Positions 7,969 to 16,139 of a stretch of DNA of 64,000 nucleotides are shown here, one piece after another; positions within the stretch are counted from its first letter, which is position 1; each line of letters begins with the position of its first letter. The notes beneath the pieces are model-generated. The model did no database searches. It was not told where the DNA came from and saw nothing but the letters and a program-made list of their open reading frames with translations. Both the position numbers and the translations under genes were made by a program. This DNA comes from JAJEAD01 sp965221555 (GTDB lineage: Bacteria; Pseudomonadota; Gammaproteobacteria; HK1), in NCBI GenBank assembly GCA_965221555.1, contig OZ244895.1:372001-436000 (forward strand), read 5' to 3'.

Positions 7969-8751
7969 CTAGAGCGCCGCCACGACGCCCAGGTACATCC
8001 CGAGCTCGCTCGTCTGCTGCACGCCCCCGAGACAGTCGCCGGTGTAGCCGCCGAGCTTGCGCTCATAGGCGGCGCGCATCGCGAGGTGTCCCGCTGCGAG
8101 CCCGGCGAGCCCGGCCAGCACCGCGAACGGCGCGAGCACCATCATGAGCAGTCCGAGCGCCCCCGCCCCGAAGACCAGCGCCAGCGTGAGACTCCCCCCT
8201 CCGACCGCGCCGGAGACCGGCTTCGCCATGCCCGCGTCGCGCGCGTAAGCGCCGGTCGCGAGCGCGAGCACCACGGAGGAACGGCTCGCGGCGTGGGCCG
8301 CAATCAACAGCCACGGAAGCGCCGCGGACGGCGCCGCGGCCAGCGCCAGAATCTTCGCCGCCAACATCAGGGCGAGACCGGCCACGCCGTAGGTGCCCAG
8401 GCGGCTGTCGCGCATGATCTCGAGCGCGCGCTCGCGGGTCCGGCCGCCGCCGAGTCCGTCACAGGCGTCGGCGAAGCCGTCCTCGTGCAAAGCGCCGGTG
8501 ACGAGCAGCGAGGCCACGGCCGACAACACGAGCGCGAGTTCGAGCGGAAACACGATGTGCGCGAGCCAGAACACCAGGCCCGCGATGGCGCCGACCGCGG
8601 CGCCCACGAGCGGGTAGTAACGGGTGGCGGCCCCGGCGCGCGCTTCGCTCGCCTTGCGCGGCGTACGTACCGGGATGCGCGTGAGAAGCTGCAGCGCGAG
8701 CAGCGCCAGCTCGGCTTCCTCGCGGATGCGGGAGCGGGATCCGCCCCTCAT
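7969..8751 (-). CDS. cobS: Adenosylcobinamide-GDP ribazoletransferase (cobalamin synthase)
   Basis: A 260-residue polytopic inner-membrane protein joining adenosylcobinamide-GDP with alpha-ribazole (or its phosphate). It opens with LALQLLTRIPVRTPRK, and contains GALHEDGFADACDGLGGG with the acidic metal-binding motif typical of the family, followed by hydrophobic helices to the C terminus. Its ATG overlaps the cobT stop in ATGA, so the two are translationally coupled. This is the lower-ligand CobS, not the cobaltochelatase ATPase that shares the name. Confidence 0.93.
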   Translation of the reverse strand: MRGGSRSRIREEAELALLALQLLTRIPVRTPRKASEARAGAATRYYPLVGAAVGAIAGLVFWLAHIVFPLELALVLSAVASLLVTGALHEDGFADACDGLGGGRTRERALEIMRDSRLGTYGVAGLALMLAAKILALAAAPSAALPWLLIAAHAASRSSVVLALATGAYARDAGMAKPVSGAVGGGSLTLALVFGAGALGLLMMVLAPFAVLAGLAGLAAGHLAMRAAYERKLGGYTGDCLGGVQQTSELGMYLGVVAAL

Positions 8752-9788
8752 TCCACCGGCCCGCTCACTCCCGCGTCATCGAAGCTCGCCATCTCCGAGA
8801 GCATCGCCGCCGCGCAGCGCAGCGCAGGCCACGCGAGCAGCGCTCCGGTGCCTTCCCCGAGGCGCATGTCCAGATCGAGGAGGGGCCGGGCTCCAAGCGC
8901 ATCGAGCACCACGCCGTGGCCGGGTTCGGCGGAACGGTGGGCGAACACCAGGTAGTCGCGCAAGTCCCGGACGAGCCGGACCGCGGCGAGGGCGGCAACG
9001 CTCGATATGAACCCGTCGACGAGCACTACCGTCCCCACGCGAGCCGCTCCGATCATCGCTCCGGCCATCATCGCGATCTCGAAGCCGCCGTACTCGCGCA
9101 GCGCATCGCCAGGGTCGAGGCGTGGCGCGGTGCGGGCCGCCGCGCGCTCGAGGACCGCCAACTTGTGCTCGAGCCCGCGGTCGTCAAGCCCGGTACCGCG
9201 TCCGACGAGGGACTCGAGCTTCGCCCCGGTGAGCTTGTGGGCCAGGAGGCTCGCCGAGGATGTGTTCGCAATCCCCATCTCCCCGAATGCCGCCGCATCC
9301 GCGGAGACATCCTCTCCGAGGACGAAGCCGTCGCGCAGGGCGGCCTCGCACTGCTCGACGCTCATCGCGGGCTCGGCGGCGCAATTGCGCGTCCCCGCCC
9401 CGACGCGTCGCGACACCAGGCCGGAAGCATCCAGGGGGTCTCCGGCGATGCCCGCGTCGACGACGCAGAGATCCACGCCGACCTGGCGCGCAAACACGTT
9501 TGCGGCGGCGCCGCCGGCGAGGAAGTTCGCCACCATCTGCCGAGTCACTTCCTGCGGATAGGCGGAAACGCCCTCATGCGCGATCCCGTGGTCGGCCGCG
9601 AAGAGAACGAGGCGGCACACCCGCATGCTCGGAGTGAGCGTGTCCTGGATACGCGCAAGCTGCGCGGCAAGCGCCTCGACGACCCCGAGCGCGCCGAGCG
9701 GCTTGGTCTTGTAATCGATGGCACGCCGCAGCGCCGCGTCCAGCTCGCGAGAGACGGGCGGGATCTCGAATGCGGGAGGAAGCTTCAT
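8748..9788 (-). CDS. cobT: Nicotinate-nucleotide-dimethylbenzimidazole phosphoribosyltransferase
   Basis: Makes alpha-ribazole-5'-phosphate from nicotinate mononucleotide and the lower-ligand base. 346 residues, the usual length. Signatures are KTKPLGALGVVEALA, FAADHGIAHEGVSAYPQEVT, the catalytic-region GEMGIANTSSAS and, near the C terminus, RLGEGTGALLA with the catalytic-base Glu. The frame stays open far upstream to 11342 but that part is the shadow of cobB. The start at 9788 overlaps the cobB stop by 4 bases (ATGA), and the stop overlaps cobS the same way, giving a tightly coupled cobB-cobT-cobS operon. Confidence 0.94.
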   Translation of the reverse strand: MKLPPAFEIPPVSRELDAALRRAIDYKTKPLGALGVVEALAAQLARIQDTLTPSMRVCRLVLFAADHGIAHEGVSAYPQEVTRQMVANFLAGGAAANVFARQVGVDLCVVDAGIAGDPLDASGLVSRRVGAGTRNCAAEPAMSVEQCEAALRDGFVLGEDVSADAAAFGEMGIANTSSASLLAHKLTGAKLESLVGRGTGLDDRGLEHKLAVLERAAARTAPRLDPGDALREYGGFEIAMMAGAMIGAARVGTVVLVDGFISSVAALAAVRLVRDLRDYLVFAHRSAEPGHGVVLDALGARPLLDLDMRLGEGTGALLAWPALRCAAAMLSEMASFDDAGVSGPVE

Positions 9789-11152
9789 CGATTCGCGGCG
9801 GCGGAAGCGCAATCGATCTCCGGCGCCGCGTCCCCGCGGTCGACCAGATGCACGAAAGACCCCATGATGTTGCCCGCTCGGCGTCCCATCATGCCCAGAT
9901 CCCGTCCGCTCGCGTCGGCGCAGCGGAAGAGCGCCGAGTCGCCGTCCTCGCGCACCACCCTGGCGTAGTGGAACTCGTGTCCGCGGAAGGGGGCGCCGGG
10001 GGCGCCGAGCGGGCCGTCTTCGACCACGACGGCGTTGCGGTACCCCAAGGTCAGCCCCCGCTCGGCGAAGGTGCATTGCACCGGAAGCAGACCGGCCATC
10101 GCATGCCCTTTGCCTTCCTTGTCCACCAAGCGCTCGCCGAGCACCATGTAGCCCCCGCACTCGCCGTACACCGTCGCGCCGCGCCGCGCCACGTCGCGCA
10201 GTCCGGACATGAAGTGCCGGGCGTTCGCGATGCGCCCCGCGTGGAGCTCGGGATAGCCGCCGGGAAGATACACCGCGTCGGCGGCGACCGGCGGGGCCTC
10301 GTCGGCGAGAGGCGAGAACATCGAGAGTTCGGCCCCGGCGCGGCGCCACCCTTCGAGCACCAGCGGGTAGGCGAAATCGAAGGCCCGATCGCGGGCGATC
10401 GCGATGCGCTGGCCCAACGCCGGAAGCGGGGTGGCGGCGACGCCCGACGTCGCGGGGGACGAAGCCCGGAGCCGTATGCGCCGGGGAAGCGCCTTCACGG
10501 CGTCGATGTCGAGCGCGGCCGAGACCCGGTCCGCGGCATGGTTCAGGAAGGCCTCCAGGTCGGGATGTTCGCAAGCCTGTACCAGTCCGAGATGCCGATC
10601 CGGCAGCGACAACGCCGGATCGCGGCGCAGGCACCCAAGCACCGGTACGCCCGTCTGCGCGCCCGCCTCCCGGAGCAGTTCCGCATGCCGGTCGCTGCCC
10701 ACTCGATTGAAGACGACCCCCGCAATCTCGACATCGGACCGAAAAGTCGCGAAGCCGTGCACCACGGCCGCGGCGGAGGCCGCCATCGCACCCGCGTCGA
10801 CGACGAGCAGCACCGGCCAGCCCGTGGCCGCCGCGACATCGGCAGTCGAGCCCTCGCGCGCGCTCGCCCCGTCGAAGAGACCCATGACCCCTTCGGCAAT
10901 GATCAGGTCCACTTCGCGCGACGCGGCGGCGAGCGCGGCGGCGAAGGTCGCGCCGCGCATCGCCCAGGGGTCGAGATTGAAGCAGGGACGACCGCTCGCG
11001 GCGGCGTGAAAGGCGGGGTCGATGAAATCCGGCCCCACCTTGAGCGAAGCGGTCCGTACCCCGGCATCGCGGAGATGGCGCAGCAACGCGAGCGTGATGG
11101 TCGTCTTGCCGCTCCCCGAAGCCGGTGCGGCGATCACGAAGCCGCCGGTCAC
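9785..11152 (-). CDS. cobB: Cobyrinate a,c-diamide synthase, glutamine-dependent
   Basis: ATP-dependent amidation of the a and c carboxylates of (hydrogeno/Co-)cobyrinate (CobB/CbiA). 455 residues: an N-terminal dethiobiotin-synthase-like ATPase domain with P-loop APASGSGKTTI, then a class I glutamine amidotransferase-like domain with the nucleophile in VYGECGGYMVLG and a matching His near the C terminus (RGHEFHYA). It starts with GTG. It is first in the leftward cobB-cobT-cobS-cobC run; upstream lies family I copy C. CbiA and CobB enzymes differ only subtly, so sequence alone does not say whether the substrate already carries cobalt. Confidence 0.93.
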   Translation of the reverse strand: MTGGFVIAAPASGSGKTTITLALLRHLRDAGVRTASLKVGPDFIDPAFHAAASGRPCFNLDPWAMRGATFAAALAAASREVDLIIAEGVMGLFDGASAREGSTADVAAATGWPVLLVVDAGAMAASAAAVVHGFATFRSDVEIAGVVFNRVGSDRHAELLREAGAQTGVPVLGCLRRDPALSLPDRHLGLVQACEHPDLEAFLNHAADRVSAALDIDAVKALPRRIRLRASSPATSGVAATPLPALGQRIAIARDRAFDFAYPLVLEGWRRAGAELSMFSPLADEAPPVAADAVYLPGGYPELHAGRIANARHFMSGLRDVARRGATVYGECGGYMVLGERLVDKEGKGHAMAGLLPVQCTFAERGLTLGYRNAVVVEDGPLGAPGAPFRGHEFHYARVVREDGDSALFRCADASGRDLGMMGRRAGNIMGSFVHLVDRGDAAPEIDCASAAANR

Positions 11153-11203
11153 CTTCGGCGCCCAGGACCCGCGGCGCGGCGAGGTGCGCGCAAGGAAACG
11201 TCG

Positions 11204-11497
11204 AGCCCGGATGTTTCACCGATTTTCGGCCGCTTCGGGCGCCAAGATGCCGTGATAGCAGGAAGCACGGACTGAGAGACGCGCAACGGCGAGCCGGAAA
11301 CAGGCGAAGCGCCAGTGGCGCTTCGCCCCGGCGAGCGGGCAAGCCAAGGATGGCTTGCCCTGGTCTGCAAGCGAAGCAGGGACTGCGTAGCGTTGCAGGT
11401 AGCAGACACTACGTCGAAAGCGCCGCGACGGAGTACGGCCCGCTGACACGAGCATACTGGCGCCAGCGAGTTGAGAGATCGGTGAAATTTGCGGGCC
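11204..11497. repeat. Family I element, copy C (long form)
   Basis: About 294 bp. The left end (gcccggatgtttcaccgatt) and inner block are as in copy A, and the right end is gatcggtgaaatttgcgggcc. Between them is an extra segment containing gcgcaacggcgagccggaaa and hairpin-forming pieces (gcgccagtggcgc; gcaagcc...ggcttgc). Parts of that segment recur in copy H (48363) and, inverted, next to copy D (near 31895), so the family has modules. It occupies most of the 466-base divergent gap between cobB and cbiD and may carry or disturb their promoters. Confidence 0.8.
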
Positions 11498-11618
11498 AGG
11501 CTTCCCGGTGGGATGGCGCTTTCCATGACCCATTGTATTGCGCGGGTGCCCGCGAGGGCTTCCGCACGAGGCCTCTGGGGCGGCGGCCGGCGCCGCGGCG
11601 AATCTCTACAATCGCCGG

Positions 11619-12716
11619 ATGCCACCGCCGAAGAAAGAGCGCCTGCGCCGGGGCTGGACCACCGGCGCCTGCGCCACCGCCGCGACCCGCTCCGCGTACA
11701 CCGCGCTGCTCACCGGCGAGTTCCCGGACCCGGTGACGATCACGCTCCCGAAGGGGCAGCGGCCCTCATTCGCCCTTGCCACGGAGGCGCTGGAACCCGG
11801 ATGCGCCCGGGCGGGCATCGTCAAGGACGCGGGCGACGACCCCGATGTCACGCACCTCGCTCTCGTCGAGTCCTCAGTGCGCGAGGGAGCGCCCGGGACG
11901 GGGGTGGAGTTCCGGGCCGGGGCGGGGGTGGGGATCGTCACGCGACCCGGCCTCCCGATCGCGGTCGGCGAGCCCGCGATCAATCCGGTACCGCGCCGGA
12001 TGATGTGCGATGCGGTGGCGGAGGTCGCCGCCGCGCACGGGGCGCGGGGCGACGTGATCGTCGAAGTGGGAGTGCGCGACGGCGAGCGCCTCGCGGAGCG
12101 AACCTGGAACCCGAGACTCGGCATCGTGGGGGGGCTCTCGATACTCGGCACCACCGGCATCGTCATCCCCTACTCCTGCTCGGCCTGGATCCACTCCATC
12201 CATCGCGGGGTGGACGTGGCGCGGGCGGTCGGACTGCCCCACGTGGCCGGCTGTACCGGAAGCACATCCGAAGACGCGGTGCGGGAGCTCTACGGACTTC
12301 CCCTCGAGGCGATGATCGACATGGGAGACTTCGCGGGGGGCTTGCTCAAGTACCTGCGCCGGCGCCCGGTGCCCCTGGTGACCATCGGCGGGGGCTTCGG
12401 GAAGATCTCCAAGCTCGCCGACGGCCACCTCGACCTCCACTCCGCCCGCAGCCAGGTCGACTGCGCGCACCTTGCGGAGCGTGCCGCGGGAATCGGCGCG
12501 GATGCCGCGCTTTGCCGGCGGATCGGCGCCGCGCGGAGCGCGGGCGAGGTGCTCGGCCTCGCTCGGGATGCGGCGTTGCCGCTGGGCGGGGCGGTGGCGG
12601 AGGCCGCGCGCGAGACGGCGCTCGGGGTGGTGCGGGGCGGGATCGAGCTCGACATCGTGATCGTTGACCGGGAAGGCGGGATCGTCGCCCGCAGCGCGGG
12701 GCGCAAGTCTCGCTGA
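11619..12716 (+). CDS. cbiD: Cobalt-precorrin-5B C1-methyltransferase
   Basis: SAM-dependent C1 methylation of the corrin ring in the early-cobalt route, doing the job that CobF does in the late-cobalt route. 365 residues; begins MPPPKKERLRRGWTTGACAT, where WTTGxCAT is the family signature, with GGLSILGTTGIV and VTIGGGFGKISKLADGH further on. The start at 11619 places the signature at residue 13 as usual. It is followed by cobK on the same strand after a 184-base gap containing a family II repeat. Its presence instead of cobF argues for the anaerobic-type pathway. Confidence 0.93.
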   Translation: MPPPKKERLRRGWTTGACATAATRSAYTALLTGEFPDPVTITLPKGQRPSFALATEALEPGCARAGIVKDAGDDPDVTHLALVESSVREGAPGTGVEFRAGAGVGIVTRPGLPIAVGEPAINPVPRRMMCDAVAEVAAAHGARGDVIVEVGVRDGERLAERTWNPRLGIVGGLSILGTTGIVIPYSCSAWIHSIHRGVDVARAVGLPHVAGCTGSTSEDAVRELYGLPLEAMIDMGDFAGGLLKYLRRRPVPLVTIGGGFGKISKLADGHLDLHSARSQVDCAHLAERAAGIGADAALCRRIGAARSAGEVLGLARDAALPLGGAVAEAARETALGVVRGGIELDIVIVDREGGIVARSAGRKSR

Positions 12717-12769
12717 TCCCCGCAGTGATGGCGCGGATGTCGGCGAGGATCGGGCGAACGCGAGTCAGC

Positions 12770-12843
12770 ATGCGCAGGCGTACCCGTGCCGTGCTGCCGC
12801 GCATGCTGGCTCGTGTCCGACGCGGTCCATGCCGCCAGATGCG
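12770..12843 (-). repeat. Family II interspersed repeat, copy d (inverted)
   Basis: Read on the minus strand it begins CGCATCTGGCGGCATGGACC and ends near acgcctgcgcatgctg, aligning with copies a and c. It lies between cbiD and cobK, two genes that probably form one transcript. Confidence 0.5.
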
Positions 12844-12900
12844 CGTGCACAGCCGCGGGTCGATGACCTATCGCAGCCGGGACCGGGACCTCAACCGGTG

Positions 12901-13686
12901 GTGAGAAGGCCCGAGCGACTGCTCCTGCTCGGAGGCACGCGCGAGGCGGCGGAGCTGGCCCGCACCTTCGACCGAGACCCGAGGATCGAGGCGATTTCGT
13001 CTCTCGCCGGACGCACGCGCACCCCCACGCCCGTCCCGGGGGCGCTGCGCCGCGGCGGTTTCGGGGGCGCGGAGGGGCTTGCAGCCTGGCTTCGCGCAGA
13101 GGAGATCGGCCTAGTGGTGGATGCGACCCACCCCTACGCCGAAGTGATCTCCGCACATGCCGCCCGCGCCTGCGAGGCGGCATCGGTGCCACGCCTCGCG
13201 CTCCTCCGCGCGCCGTGGACGCCCGGGCCGGGCGATCGCTGGACCGAGGTCCCCGACGCCGAGAGCGCGGCGCGGGCCCTGCCCGCACTCGGCGAGCGCG
13301 TGTTGCTGACCATTGGAAGCCGCGGGCTCGAACCCTTCCTGCGCATTCCGGGCCTTCGTTTCGTGGTCCGCGCCATCGAGGCGCCGGACCTTGCGCTCGA
13401 TCCGGCGCGCGTGGAGCTCCTGCGCGCGCGCGGGCCTTTCGATCTGGAAGACGAGCTCCGCCTCCTGAAGGCGCACGCCATCGACGTGCTCGTATCGAAG
13501 AACAGTGGCGGAAGCGCGGTGCACGCCAAGCTCGCCGCGGCCCGGATCCTCGGGCTTCCGGTGCTCATGATCGCCCGCCCGCCCCGCCCCCCCGGCACCC
13601 ACGTCGACTCCGTCGCGGGTGCGCTCTCCTGGGTGGAGGCCGAGTTAGCCCGCCGCGGATTTCCACCCCGGGGGGAGGGTCGCTGA
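12901..13686 (+). CDS. cobK: Precorrin-6A / cobalt-precorrin-6A reductase
   Basis: NAD(P)H-dependent reduction of the corrin macrocycle (CobK/CbiJ). 261 residues from the GTG at 12901 (a GTG three bases earlier is equivalent). Motifs: LLLLGGTREAAELAR at the N terminus, VVDATHPYAEVIS in the middle, RGPFDLEDELRLL and VLVSKNSGGSAVHAKL, all typical of the family. It follows cbiD on the same strand and converges on cysG, with a short family I element in the 78-base gap. Confidence 0.92.
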   Translation: MRRPERLLLLGGTREAAELARTFDRDPRIEAISSLAGRTRTPTPVPGALRRGGFGGAEGLAAWLRAEEIGLVVDATHPYAEVISAHAARACEAASVPRLALLRAPWTPGPGDRWTEVPDAESAARALPALGERVLLTIGSRGLEPFLRIPGLRFVVRAIEAPDLALDPARVELLRARGPFDLEDELRLLKAHAIDVLVSKNSGGSAVHAKLAAARILGLPVLMIARPPRPPGTHVDSVAGALSWVEAELARRGFPPRGEGR

Positions 13687-13696
13687 CCTCGACGGA

Positions 13697-13766
13697 TGCC
13701 GCTTTTCACCACCCCCTTGGCATCTCTGCGGCCGTAACCCACGAGAATCGCTGAAAGATCCGGGTC
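13697..13766. repeat. Family I element, degenerate short copy I
   Basis: The right end gagaatcgctgaaagatccg is a recognisable variant of the family right end, and gccgcttttcacc at the left is a weaker left end. About 70 bp lie between the convergent stops of cobK and cysG, and the last codons of cysG reach into it. In this position a hairpin could serve as a bidirectional transcript end. Confidence 0.45.
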
Positions 13767-15222
13767 AACGCCCGCTCGCGGTCTCCCCCGCGGCGTGGGA
13801 CAGCGTGGCGTGCGCGCGGGCCGGCGGCTCTCCTTCCCGGGCTCGGAACCAGTCGAGGCGATCGCGCAAGCGCACCACCTCGCCCACGATGAGGAGGGCG
13901 GGCGCACGGGCCCCGGCCCCTTCCACCCGATCGGCCAGGGTGTCGAGCGTACCCTCGAGGACCCGCTGGCTCTCGGTCGTACCCTGTTCGACCAGCGCGG
14001 CGGGCGTGGCCGCGTCGAGGCCGTGGCGGACGAGCCCCGCGCAAATCTCGCGCAGGCTCTCGAGCCCCATGTAGACGACCACGGTCTGGCCGGGCCGCGC
14101 CACCGCCTCCCAGTCGAGCGCGACGCGGCCCGCCTCGCGGTTGCCGGTGACGAAGATGCACGCGTGGGCATGGTCTCGGTGGGTCAGGGGTATGCCGGCA
14201 TAGGCGGCACAGCCCGACGCCGCGGTCACGCCGGGGACGACCTGGAAGGGAATCCCCTCCTCGGCGAGGGTGGCGATCTCTTCTCCGCCCCGACCGAATG
14301 TGAACGGGTCGCCCCCCTTGAGCCGCAGCACCCGCCGACCCTCGCGGGCGAGCTGGACCAGGAGCCGGTTGATGCTCGGCTGCCGCAGAGTGTGATCGGC
14401 GCGCCGCTTGCCCGCATAGATCTTCTCCGCGTCCCGCCGCGCGAGGGCGAGCACCCCCGGCGACACGAGGCGGTCGTGAACGACGACATCCGCCTGCTGC
14501 ATGAGGCGCATCGCGCGGAAGGTGAGCAGGTCCGGATCACCGGGACCAGCGCCGACGAGGTAGACCTCGCCGACCGCGGAACCGGCATCACCGCCCTCGT
14601 CGAGCAGTGCCCGCAGCGCGGCGCGAGCGTCCTCGAAGCGTCCCGCGAAGGCCATCTCCGCGATCGGGCCCTCGAATACCCGATCCCAGAACGCGCGCCG
14701 ATCGGAGATCCTGGGCAGACGCGCATTGACTTCTCCACGCGATGCGCGCGCGAGCTCCGCCAGGCGGCCGAAGGAACGGGGGATGAGAGTCTCCAGGCGC
14801 GCGCGCACGTAGCGGGCGAGCGAGGGCGAGGCCCCCGCGGTGGACACCGCGGCGAGCACCGGGGACCGGTCCACGATCGCGGGCATCGAGAAGTGTCCGA
14901 TCCGGGCCTCGGAGGCGCTGTTCGCGAGCAGCCCGCGTGCTTCGGCGAGCGCGACGATTCGCCGGTTGAGCAAGCGCTCATCGGTCGCCGCGACCACGAG
15001 GCGACAAGCGTCGAGGTCCGATTCCTCGAAACGCCTGGCGCGAAGTGAAAGCACCCCCGCGCGCGCGAGCTCCACCGCGCGCTCGCCGGGCTCGGGCGCG
15101 ATCATGCGCACCCGGGCCCCCGCCGAGACGAGCACTTCGGCCTTGCCGGTACCGACCCTTCCCGCTCCCACCACCAGGCAGGGCCAGTCGCGAAGGTTCA
15201 GGAAGACAGGCAGTTGCTCCAT
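13765..15222 (-). CDS. cysG: Siroheme synthase, trifunctional (dehydrogenase/ferrochelatase plus uroporphyrinogen-III methyltransferase)
   Basis: A CysG fusion of 485 residues. The N-terminal part (1-210) oxidises precorrin-2 and can chelate metal: MEQLPVFLNLRDWPC, NAD motif VVGAGRVGTGKAEVL, catalytic Asp region VVAATDERLLNR, and NSASEARIGHF with the Ser that is phosphorylated in Salmonella CysG. The C-terminal SUMT domain (about 225-470) has VGAGPGDPDLLTF, RLKGGDPFTFGRGGEE and VVPGVTAASG. In this cluster it supplies precorrin-2/sirohydrochlorin to CobI and CbiX. The start at 15222 was chosen by match to CysG; the open frame extends to 15279. It is the last gene of the cbiX-cobH-L-I-J-M run. 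Confidence 0.94.
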   Translation of the reverse strand: MEQLPVFLNLRDWPCLVVGAGRVGTGKAEVLVSAGARVRMIAPEPGERAVELARAGVLSLRARRFEESDLDACRLVVAATDERLLNRRIVALAEARGLLANSASEARIGHFSMPAIVDRSPVLAAVSTAGASPSLARYVRARLETLIPRSFGRLAELARASRGEVNARLPRISDRRAFWDRVFEGPIAEMAFAGRFEDARAALRALLDEGGDAGSAVGEVYLVGAGPGDPDLLTFRAMRLMQQADVVVHDRLVSPGVLALARRDAEKIYAGKRRADHTLRQPSINRLLVQLAREGRRVLRLKGGDPFTFGRGGEEIATLAEEGIPFQVVPGVTAASGCAAYAGIPLTHRDHAHACIFVTGNREAGRVALDWEAVARPGQTVVVYMGLESLREICAGLVRHGLDAATPAALVEQGTTESQRVLEGTLDTLADRVEGAGARAPALLIVGEVVRLRDRLDWFRAREGEPPARAHATLSHAAGETASGR

Positions 15223-15362
15223 CGGGGCTCGTTCCACGGACGCTTTACGGCAAGCTTGAGGCAGAGGACGAGCCGGCACTTCTCACTTCCCCGGCAGAGT
15301 GCGAAGCGCAAGGGTGCCCGGCAAGAGTGTGATTCTATCCTGGCCAGGGTGAAAGGGGCCTG

Positions 15363-16139
15363 TCAGCCGGTCGCACGTTTCTTCTTTCGGGGACGCAAGA
15401 GATGGAAGTGCGTGGCGTCGTAGAGCGCGCTGTGGTCGAAGCTCGCGGCATCGAGCACCCGGCCCACGAGTATGAGGGCGGTGCGCCGCAGGCGCAGCGC
15501 CCGGGCCTTCTCCGCGAGATCGCTCAAGGTCCCGGTGAGGACGCGCTGATCGGGCCAGGTCGCTCGGTACACGACGGCCGCCGGACACTCCGCGCCGTAC
15601 ACCGGAGCCAGCGTCTCGCACACCGCGCGCAGGCTCCGGATGGAAAGATGAACGGCGAGCGTCGCCCCCGAGCGTCCCAGCGCCGCGAGCTCCTCCCCCT
15701 CGGGCATCGGTGAGCTGCGCGTGGCGGTACGGGTGAGGATCAGGGTCTGGCTCACCCCGGGCAGGGTGAGTTCGCGCCCGAGCACGGCGGCGGCGGCGGC
15801 GTAGGCGGGCACGCCGGGGGTGATGTCGTAGGGGATCCCGAGCGCGTCGAGGCGCCGCATCTGCTCCCCGATCGCCCCGTACAGGGAGGGGTCGCCGGAG
15901 TGCACTCTCGCGACATCTTCCCCGCGCTCGTGCGCCGCGCGCATCTCCGAGACGATTTCGTCGAGGTGCATCGGCGCGGTGTCGAGGACCCGCGCGCCCT
16001 CCGGCGCGCACGCGATCACCTCGCGCGGCACGAGGGAGCCGGCATAGAGCACCACCGGCGACGAGGCGATGAGGCGCTGACCGCGTACCGTGATGAGCTC
16101 CGGATCACCGGGTCCGGCGCCGATGAAGTGAACGCTCAC
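15363..16139 (-). CDS. cobM: Precorrin-4 / cobalt-precorrin-4 C11-methyltransferase
   Basis: SAM-dependent methyltransferase (CobM/CbiF), 258 residues. The tetrapyrrole-methylase fold is seen in VHFIGAGPGDPELITVRG, RVHSGDPSLYGAIGEQ and ITPGVPAYAAAAAVLG. The GTG start overlaps the preceding stop in GTGA. It acts after CobJ in the ring-contraction stage. A 140-base gap separates it from cysG downstream. Confidence 0.94.
   Translation of the reverse strand: MSVHFIGAGPGDPELITVRGQRLIASSPVVLYAGSLVPREVIACAPEGARVLDTAPMHLDEIVSEMRAAHERGEDVARVHSGDPSLYGAIGEQMRRLDALGIPYDITPGVPAYAAAAAVLGRELTLPGVSQTLILTRTATRSSPMPEGEELAALGRSGATLAVHLSIRSLRAVCETLAPVYGAECPAAVVYRATWPDQRVLTGTLSDLAEKARALRLRRTALILVGRVLDAASFDHSALYDATHFHLLRPRKKKRATG

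Noticed and set aside
8748..11342. 864-codon frame that would fuse cobT to an upstream extension
   Set aside because: The upstream half is a shadow of cobB; CobT is complete from 9788 with an ATGA overlap.
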